This document shows positions 48,101 through 58,800 of a stretch of 64,000 nucleotides of DNA, piece by piece. The translations under genes and the position numbers were made by a program. Each line of letters starts with the position of its first letter. Position 1 is the stretch's first letter. The notes under the pieces were generated by a model. The model had not been told where the DNA came from and did no database searches. It saw only the letters and a list, made by a program, of their open reading frames with translations. The DNA is taken from NCBI RefSeq assembly GCF_018143015.1, contig NC_054742.1:53825195-53889194 (forward strand), written 5' to 3'. Source of the stretch: Lytechinus variegatus (lineage: Eukaryota > Echinodermata > Echinoidea > Temnopleuroida > Toxopneustidae).

Positions 48101-51100
48101 TTAAGACACAAGAGTTTAGATGATGGTGTTCCCAGTAAGCACAACAGAAATGAAAACAAGGAGAATAGGTTAGCTGACGAACTTCTTGAAGAGTATGGTA
48201 AACAGAATCAAGAGGATATGCACTTGTACATCATCTCATTGTCATCACCAATGCTTATGCATCTCAGGAGCTCATGGAACAATCATATCATTGTAAGTTC
48301 TTCTTCAAGTGTTTCCAGTGATGTAAAGTAGTTTGAATTCTGATTTGTTATTTCTTGAATGATTTGGATAGTCTATACATTTCTCTTTGTAACATTCATT
48401 TCTTTTGCTAACAAAATGAGATACTTGTAGATGTTTAATGAGCAGTATTCCTTCATTTTCTTGTTCTAAACAACTTAATCACCACTCCTTTATCTGTATA
48501 ACCCACATCTAGTTTTCAGTGAGAAAAAAAAACTTTCAGAGTGCAATTAATTGTATATTAAGTTGAATTGAAATGATATCCAAAGGATGAAAATACATGA
48601 TCTAAGTTTTTGCATGATTGCAATTATTGAAATATGAAAAATATTGTTTGCATGTAAACATAATCTGAAATGGTTACATTTAGATGTCTTGTATTACTGA
48701 AAAGTTTGTAAAATGTTACTTACTATACTATGTATATGAATTAGAAAAAAAAGATGTATCTTATTCTAGGATGGGATCAGTAGTCTTGACTTCATTTGTT
48801 TTCTCTAGAAAACTACTTTATTGACAGATCAAGAGATTGCTGAAAGATTAAAACCTGGGATCGGATCAAGCAAAGGACCTTCAAGGTATATTGAAGAAAT
48901 TTGAGATATCATTAAAAGAATTGAAATTGGTGGATAAATCAGTGGATAGATCGATGGATGGAAGGAGGGAAGGGCAGAAAGGTGAATGAATGGGTTGATA
49001 CATGCATGTATGGATGAATGGGTAGATGGATGGATAGGTGGATGGATGGGATAGATGAATCAATAGATGGATGCATTGATGAGCAAATGGGTTGATGGTT
49101 GGGTAGATAGATGGATTGATGGATGGATGGAAGGAGGGAAGGGCAGAAAGGTGAATGAATGGGTTGATACATATGGATGAATGGGTAGATGAATGGATAG
49201 GTGGATGGATGGGATAGATGAATCAATAGATGGATGCATTGATGAGCAAATGGGTTGATGGTTGGGTAGATAGATGGATTGATGGAAGGAGGGAAGGGCA
49301 GAAAGGTGAATGAATTGGTTGATACATATGGATGAATGGGTAGATGAATGGATAGGTGGATGGATGGGATAGATGAATCAATAGATGGATGCATTGATGA
49401 GCAAATGGGTTGATGGTTGGGTAGATAGATGGATTGATGGATGGATGGAAGGAGGGAAGGGCAGAAAGGTGAATGAATGGGTTGATACATATGGATGAAT
49501 GGGTAGATGAATGGATAGGTGGATGGATGGGATAGATGAATCAATAGATGGATGCATTGATGAGCAAATGAGTTGATGGTTGGGTAGATCATGGACCTAC
49601 CAGCAAAGGTCCATGGTTGGATTGAGTTAGGAGCAAATACTTGTAGATGGGTGAATAAAAATAAAAGATCAGTGAATTGATATGAAGGTTCAAAGAGATC
49701 ATTGTAATTTATTTTATATTGTCTTAGTATTTGTTTATCATTGTATATATACTTAGATATAATTTATTTTATTTGCCACTAGCAATTTGTGCAATTACAT
49801 GTAAATGAACTCACAAGATATATCCATATTACTTTATTTGTAATGATTTTGCCAGAGCTCAACTTGAGAGAAAGTTTGCCCAAATGAAGCAAGAGATTCT
49901 CAACTCAGGGTTTTCCATGGAGAAACTCTTCAGCTTGGTGCAGGAATTGTTGACTGCTGCAGACAAATACTTTGTTCTCAAAAAACTCTTCTGGAAGGTA
50001 ATCTACCAATGTTGATTGGTGAAATGGGGAAAATACTTTATTATGAAGGCCATCTGATATTTTTTGCAAGTATTTATGTTCAATGAAGTCTCATGAACTT
50101 AAAAAAAAGAAACCCGATTGGAAGAAAATTAGCACTGACGGACAATATTAATTGGTGGAAGTACATGTAGCAATAAAATTCTCTTACAGAAAATTGGTGT
50201 GTCACAAATAATGTCATGTAATCTAAGCCTGAATCTAGACTATAGCACAGTCAGTGATATGTATTAAAATTCATAGTATTCATGTACATGTATACTTGAT
50301 ACACTGATTAGGTTTGTCTTATTAATGATTCTTGTCTCACATGTCAATTTTTGTCTACAACTTCAATTTTGTTCTTATATTTTTTAAGAAACAAAATGTA
50401 TTGATTTAAACAGGGTAAGAGAAACTTGTGCAGGTCGAGTTCTTGAAAAGAAAAACAAAAGTCAAGCTGTGTCTCGAAGACTTCATTCTTGTTCCAAAAG
50501 GGTCTATATCGGTAAAGATCAGTTTCAAGTCTAATTCCAGGCTCATTAATGGCCTCTTTACCTAGCATGTTGCACTGTATATTCTATTTTGGTGATTTAA
50601 AAACTAAAATTTTTTTATTTCATTCTGTGTTCCAGCAACCAGACCTGTTTAACTTCATCCTCCAGCAACTTCAGCGCTACCTTCCAAAGTCAACAGTCAA
50701 TGTCCACACTGAAAAAGGCAAGCAACACAGGGCCGATGAACTAGAGTAAGATATCAATTTTTTATTTCATGTACAAGTAAACTTTTAAAGGGGTACATGT
50801 TAAATGGGATTTGCTCTTTTTGTATTTATTTCAGTTCGGTTTCCCAAAAGTAGTATTGGTGTTGGTATCGTTATCAATTCTGTCGTCTTTCTTGACCTGT
50901 TGTAGGTTAGTCTGCTCTCGGTCATTTTTCCACTTAAGTTGTAAATTATGATAAATCAATGATTCTGAGGCTTTGTTTTTCTGGGATGCACTGTTGATTT
51001 ACAGAAAAAAGTTTAAATACATATTGTTAATTTGTCCAGGGAAAAACATGCCTTAAGTGTGTGTACACTTAAATATATATTTCAAACTTGACTTACTGTA

Positions 51101-52800
51101 TTGTTCAATTATTTGAAAAGGCAAACCGATTGATACCAATGAGATTCCTCTCGATCTGTATTGTTCAGCTCATGCTCTGAAGTACATTTCATGGCGTAAT
51201 GCCATTCTTTCCCTCCCCCATGCATACACACAAAGGAAGAGAGAAAAATAGGGATAAATATTTCATTCAACCTGAAAATGAAACCTGCTTTGTCACTTGT
51301 TATTTATCACCACAAAAAAAGAAGAGAGGGGAAAAACTAGGGGGTGATACACCGAGACCTTTTGTCATTTTTATATTAATAATGAAATGCTACGTTGTGT
51401 ATCCTTGGTTTCTTGGTTGACTGTAGTATACGTAATTGAGTTAGCTGATAATTATGAAGATAAAAAGCATTTTTCAGAGAGCTGTTGCCTTGGAATTGCC
51501 CTATGATCTATGTGATAAACATGTTTACAATTTGATCTATCTTGTATGTCAAGGTCATTCATATCAATCTGTCTTTATTAATGCTGTATTATTATAGCTG
51601 CCATCTCAAACAATTTGTGCTTTGTAAGTGGATGGTACATAAAATCCTTTGCCTGATATCCAAATGGTTTAGTATTTTTTTTTCAAATGTAAATGACAGC
51701 TGCATGGGTGTAGATTGAAAACAAGTTTATAAGGACCTGATAAAAATCAGACCCTCTTCTTTTTAGGGGGTCTGTTCTTTATCAGGACCTTACAATTTCA
51801 ATTGGTTAATTGACTTAAGTCATCTGGTTTTTGCTTTTAAGATACATGTATTTCATTATTTATTCATTTATATTGTATTATTGGAGTTGAAAGTTTCTTG
51901 AGCCGCATTTTAAACTGTTGCTTATTTACTAATGATTTTAGGACAGACTAAGATGAAGTGCTGAAGTATTTCCTGAATTGTAATAAAATATGACCATAGG
52001 AGGGTTGAGTTGAGGATGGAGGATGAAGTGAAACAATCAAAGTGGAATTGGAGGAGGGAGGTGGAGGGGGGAAAGGAGATTTAATAAGATGTACATTGCA
52101 ATAGTGTTATAAAATCAAAGGGAATAGATATAGGATTTTTTTTAATTACTGTGTTCTTTATTGATGCTATTCAAATTTCTCACACTTGAAATTGCAGAGT
52201 TTTGCAATCTGTTTGAAATTTATCTCCTTTTTTCTTTCTGAAGAACTCTTCATTTGATATACATTGTAACCTATCTTGTTGATTTTTGATAGGATGAGGA
52301 ATGACTTCTTGCACCATTTTCATCTGATGTTTCTCCCTTTCTAAATTTTATAGTATATTGAATGTATTTGTGTTCTCTTTTTTACTGACCCATCATATTA
52401 CTAACCGAGGTTTCTGAAAGAAGGGCATGCGTGACGTAATTTGTTTTCAATTTCCTATGCATATAGAAATTCAATCTGATTTTACAAAGATTAAAACTTA
52501 TTATCGTTTCTAGTCATGCTCTCTTTCCCCTCTCTTTTCCATCATGGAGATTGCAGTCAGACTTCCATTTCCACTGACCTTTCATTCTACTAATTTAGAA
52601 TCTGAATTCATTTGTGTTTTCCCCCCTCAGACTGGCAATTCTCCTAATTGAAACCCTAGGGGTGATGTTTCATGAGACAGAAGTGCTACCTGGGAGATTG
52701 GACTTCATCAAGGCAAATAGGTACGTCATTTGTTATCATCATCATCTCCAAAATTGTGCACATTATCATAATAACATTGTCATCATTATCATCATCATCG

Positions 52801-52845
<45 letters not shown>

Positions 52846-55800
52846 GACATTATCATCATCAGACATTATCATCATCAGACATCATCATCATCAACAACAT
52901 CATCATCATCATCAACAACATCATCATCATCATCAGACATCATTATCATCATCATCAGCAGCAGCAGCATTGCTTCTTGCTATAGAGAACATGTAATTCA
53001 TGTCAATCTATGTGCAAATACTTGACATTGATTTATGTCAGAAAATTAGCTGGAATTCATAATTCAATAAAATTAATAGGACATACACTTATATCTTTTC
53101 ATTCATTCATTGTTTCTTTCTTTCTGTCTGTCTGTCTGTCTCTCCCTTCCTCCCCCCTTCCTTGCTTTTCCCCTCTCTCTTTTTAGTGACAGTTGCTATT
53201 ATTTTTGTCCCCCTCTCTATCTCTCTTTATCTACATGATTTCATACAGCGATTACCCTCTGATTATCCACCAACCTTCATTGTTAATCAAGTGAATTGAA
53301 ATTTATTACCACCACGGCGAGGCTGTATTTGATTTGCATAGCAATTTGTTTATGTGTACTTGCATCTCTAGGGCCTTTCCCTTTTCCCATGCTTATTATC
53401 TCTTTTTTTTTTAGGGGGGGGGGGTCTACTCAAGTCAACAACAGATATTGATAGAACTTATACATGTATACACTAATGTTTGTAGATGTGTCTTTAATTC
53501 CAGGATAAAATCTATTTGTGTCGCTTTCTGATGGCTAACCACTAAATTTGTAAGATAAATGCTCTCAGGGCCGTTTAGACATAAATTGCATCACTAGATC
53601 AATGGTGCCAGATAAATCAAAATTCAACATTTCACACAGAATAATGGTTAAACAAATTCAATAGCCACGATACATGTATGTTTTTGAAATTTGAATGTTT
53701 GATGATGCTGACCCTTTACTTTTAGCAAGGAAAGTATCGGCACACCGCACAATTTAAAGTAATAATAATAATAATACCAACATGCTTATATAGCGCATAT
53801 CACTGCCAAATGCGTCCCTATGCGCTTCATTGGATATTATTACCCTGGCTTTAGCCCCGCAGCCTTTTACAGCGCGGTGGCATTTCAAGGAATAAATTCC
53901 TGCCAGGTACCCATTCACCTCACCTGGGTCGAGTGCAGCACAATGTGGACAAATTTCTTGCCGAAGGAAATTACGCCATGGCTGGGATTCGAACCCACGA
54001 CCCTCTGTTTCAAAGTCCGAAGACTAATCCACTGGGCCACAACGCTCCAAGATAAAAGTCTTGTATTTCATCATGCTCTCCACAGCTTTCAAACTCTCAT
54101 GCTGTAATCATTCTTAAAAGCAATAAATTCCATTCCACTCTTGTTTTTTGTCTTTGTCTGCTTTTTTGCATAATTCACAATGGCCATGGAATAGGCAACT
54201 AGTTGATTGGCGGCTCATTAATGCTTTATACTATCAATATTATATTCATGAAACTTGAGCTTGAAGGAAATTTGTCTCCACTGTTTGCCTCCCACAGTGG
54301 TAAGGCTGCATTGGACTTGCTAGTGGTATTGACGTGTCTGCCGGAGATTCCTCAGCGTTGGCGACCCCCGAGGACCAAGGCTCAATCCCTTGGCTTGGTG
54401 ACCGATACAGACAGCTGGAAGACCTATGCTGATTCAGAGGTGTGTAAACTATATATGTATTGACTACCTTATCATCCATTTTAGAAACACCTTTATATAC
54501 AAAATATATATTAATCCAACCAATTTCATTTGAAAGTGCTCCCTACAATAATTTCTTAGTAATAATGAACATTCTTTGGAGTGAGTTCAAGAGAACATTT
54601 CAGTTTTCACATATTCCTTTATCATCAACAATACCATAATTATCAAGCTAATACAGACTTGATTCATTCATAAGTAGAAAGTGAGATGATTATCCAAACT
54701 GGTTTCTTGCAATCAAGAGAAGCCAAATAACATCTGGCTTGCGCCTAGAATATAGTATTACAGATTTGATCTGAAAAGAAGAACTCAGCAAAATGTCTTT
54801 AAAGCAAGAGGAATTTTAACTTGTCATTTACTGTTTGCTGAGCAGCAACTCTACAACGTACCAATCAGTCATGATGGACAAGACACAAATACCAAAGCTC
54901 CGTTAATTTTTTCCTGACTTGCATCCAAGGAAAACTGAATAATAGTGAAAATCACGAACAAGGAGCATAATGAATTCCCCCTTCCCACCCTCTCAGGAAA
55001 TGAATGGCCTTTGGTATTTTGGTTGCATTTCTGATTGTACATGTAGGCAAACCCATCCTTATGCTCAGGACTGCATTTCATGTTGTCCTCTGCCTTTATT
55101 ACACGTAATATTTGAGATTTTTTTTCACACAGTCAAGTGTGTCTTAAAGTCATCCTTAAAGCCTATTTTAAGTATTGGTAAATCCACTTAAGAGTGTATG
55201 TCACCATTGCAGTTCATTACTAGTGTGCCCTTAAACTGTTCTAGTGTGGAAGATATAATGAAACTGCTATTGGATCAAATTCAGTGATGAATATTTATTT
55301 TGATGAGGTACTGATCAAATAAAGCGTCTGCCATATTATCTCTCTCAATACGTTAAAGCACTTCATAACCCTCAAGTATGAAAATGTGTTGAAACTTCAG
55401 GATATAATCTTTGTCTGTAGCTTTCCAACACTCAATCACTAAATTTGTTAAAGGTACCTCCTCAAAAGGCCTCTTTTAAAGCAAAAAAAAAAATAAATTT
55501 CATATTTTGTATAGGAATCAACAGCTAAAAGAAAATCAGTAGTTTCTTTTGTTATGTAAGATTGGAATATCAGATGTTTCTCAGGTATAATTCATTTTGT
55601 TGACCTTTGCCAGTCAGTCAGTTATACGTAAATTAAATCCGGTTTAGTCCCTGACTACAGAGTTGGCCGGAGCACTCACAGAGATCACCCTCACCCTGAA
55701 ACTCCACTGTATTCTATCCCGAGCATCCTCCTCCCTCCACCCAACCCTCCTATTCTCCTCCATCATTTGCTTCTTCCATGTCTTCTTAAGTCGCCCTCTT

Positions 55801-58800
55801 CCCCTCTAACCAACCACCTCGAACTCAAGCCCCCTTCTCAAAACATAATCGGCATCCCTCCTCAACACCTTAGCTTGCACTAAACTCAATCGAACGCATA
55901 GTATTGAACAGGTAACCTCGTTGATGACTATGCTGTATTAGTTTCTCCCACTGTGGTTCTGACCAATGCCATGCTGCATTTATATCCTGCACACAACAAG
56001 GAAGCAAAAAGCAATTTTAAAGGACAAGTCCACCCCAACAAAAAGTTGATTTGAATAAAAACAGAAAAATCCAACAAGCATAACACTGACAATTTCACAG
56101 AAATCGGATGTAAAATAAGAAAGTTATGATGTTATTAAGTGTTGCTAAATTTCACTAAACAGTAATATGCACAACCTGGTCAGTATGCAAATAAGGAGAC
56201 TAATGATGTCATCCACTCACTATTTCTTTTGTATTTTATTATAGGAAAAATGAAATATTCTATTTTTCTCCTTATTGTCAAGTGAAACAATGATTAATTC
56301 CTCCATGAACATTTGGATTTTAGCATTGTTTAATACAATATGGTTCAGTCAAGTTGGTCCTTGTATTTTCAAATCTGTAAAAAATGAAATATTATATAAT
56401 TCTAACAATAGAAAACAAAAGAAACAGTGAGTGATGGACATCATCGACCATCTCGTTTGCATGTCACTGAGTTGTGCATATCACTGTTTTGTGAAAAATA
56501 AGCGATACTTAAAAATTTCTTAACTTTCTTATTTTACATCCGATTTTGATGACGTTTTCAGCGTTATGTTAGTTCGATTTTTCTTTATTTCTTCAAATCA
56601 ACATTTTTCTAGGGTGAACTTGACCTTGAAGTCACTCTTGATCTTGTGAAATACTCTCCTGATTGCTTTCACAAATACACCCTTGACTAGAAAAAAACCC
56701 TTTCCTAGATGCCATTCCATTCCTCCTCATGAACACACGTCCTTGCATTATTTCATTACATCAGAGTCCCAAGAGAAATTGAGTAGTTTCTCACCCATTT
56801 ATAGATTCTGTATCCTGGAAACAGATGCCAAAATATATCTGTTTTATTTGAAATTCATTGACATCACAGTGGTAAGAGATTTTATTCTGTAAAGTGAATG
56901 AAAAATAGAAATCAGAATAGGGTTATACTGCTAGCAGGATATGTAAGACTCCATTTTTATCAACAGCAAATCTTTGATATTCCTTTTGAATGATAGAATG
57001 TGATGTTTTGTCAAATTCAGAGGTTTAAAAATGAGGAAAATAAGCTGTTTAGGGTACATTTTCATTTTCAAGCATTTTTTTATCTTAATAGTATTTTAAA
57101 ACTGAAGAATTTTCCAATTCAATGTGTCATCAATTACATGTTGGTTAGAATTGGCAAGAAAAACCCAGGTAACAAATGTAAATACTGTCTATGTACTATC
57201 ATCTTTTTCTTTCTAAATTTAGGTCAAATCATATATATTCATGCACAGTATTGGAAATTACGTTTTATATTACCGTACTGAATAGAGTATGTCAACAATG
57301 TTTTCTGGTTTGATAATAATGATAATCCTTTTCCCTCTTGCTCTTCTATAATTTGATACCAAAACTTCATAAGACTGTAGAGGTAAAGTACATTACTCTT
57401 TCATACTATGACCTGTTGGTTGCTCAGGGAAAGTGCCCTTTTCTGCGCAACTGACAAAATGTGTTTGGAGATAAAACGCATTCAAGCAAACATTGAAAGC
57501 AGGCTTTTTTGCACCCTTTTCTTTCTTCTTTGAAAATCACATAAATAAAAGGTACTATTTAACTGGCAAAATTGACCCTTCCAAATTCATAAAATATCAA
57601 AGAATGATGCAGTCTTTATTTATTTATTTTTAATTTTTTTTGGGGGATAGGCTGTCTTCAATATATTATATATATTTGTAAAATGGGATTAATAAAAATG
57701 GTGTGTGAACACATATTAATATGAGAGGAATTTATTGAACAAACTCCATCCCCCAAACAAGAAAAATTATGAAAAAAGTATAGAAAATGTGTAAGAATAA
57801 CAAGTACTAAATAAAATAACTGAACATTTAATGAATTTCATTCTAATTCTTATCTCCAACATTCACAAATTTAATGTTGATACAGTGTGCACTTAAAACA
57901 ATTCCAGCTTTCAAGAATTGAATTCCTTTTTGACTCATGTTATTCAAACAGCTTTGGGGTATTATTATACAAGAAAAGGGAGTACATTTTTGTTCATGTT
58001 GAATAGTGCCTTCAGTCCATCTCTTAAATTAGTAGCATGAGCCGTATCATTAGCTTCCATAATTAACCACATTACAAAGAAATACTACTTCCATCAATAC
58101 CATTCCATGTCTGTATATTAAAGTCTTGTTACATTTATACATGTTCGTATTTACAGTATGTTCCTCAAAACTAAATCAGGGGATTCATCTACCTAACTTT
58201 TATGTTTCAGCTACCTGAATCATTATACATGTACATGTATGTAGAGGAAAACGTTAAAATAGTATCTGTCCAACTTTTGACTTCATGTATTACAGTGGAT
58301 ATAGCTTCCTCGACTATGCTCAATTATCTCTTCCATGTTGCTCACTTTTCAAATATATTTTTTCCTATTTCTTATTTATTTGAGTTGATTTCTCATAATT
58401 TGTGTTATCTCTACATCTTATCTTTGTTTTATTTTGATACTGATATTACATTCACTTCATCATTCCTTTTATCAGTAAAAAGAGAATAATGCTCAGCTGC
58501 AAAGCAATAATAGTATAACATTGATTTTTTTTAAATCTGTGATGGGAGAATATATTGTTTGATCCTGTGAATGAAACATAAATTGGAATGGGTAAGGCCA
58601 AAAAAATTTAGTTAGTATATGGGGATCATATGTGGTCATGCAGTATTTTTCATTGCAAATCCAACGTACGGTATAATACTGCTTGACTGTTTTGTGCTCA
58701 TGAAATTTTGCATGCGTTACAGTCATAATGGCATACACTCTATGACAATAAAGGAGTAGGGTAGTATTCTTTATCTGCATGATCATACTCATGTGTTTTG

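Noticed and set aside
47266..48159. 297-codon antisense open frame opposite gene 2 exon 2
   Set aside because: A shadow of the Ser-rich + strand exon, which has conserved blocks, matching splice sites and frame continuity; the antisense frame has none.
48939..49592. 217-codon antisense open frame
   Set aside because: Generated by the GGAT minisatellite; its amino-acid pattern repeats with the DNA unit.
52614..53025. Frames rich in I or S after gene 2 exon 6
   Set aside because: They run from the true exon into the CAT microsatellite; only 52631-52720 is coding.
53940..54048. tRNA gene on the minus strand
   Set aside because: Boxes A and B are present, but there is no proper acceptor stem and it continues into a SINE body and ATT tail.
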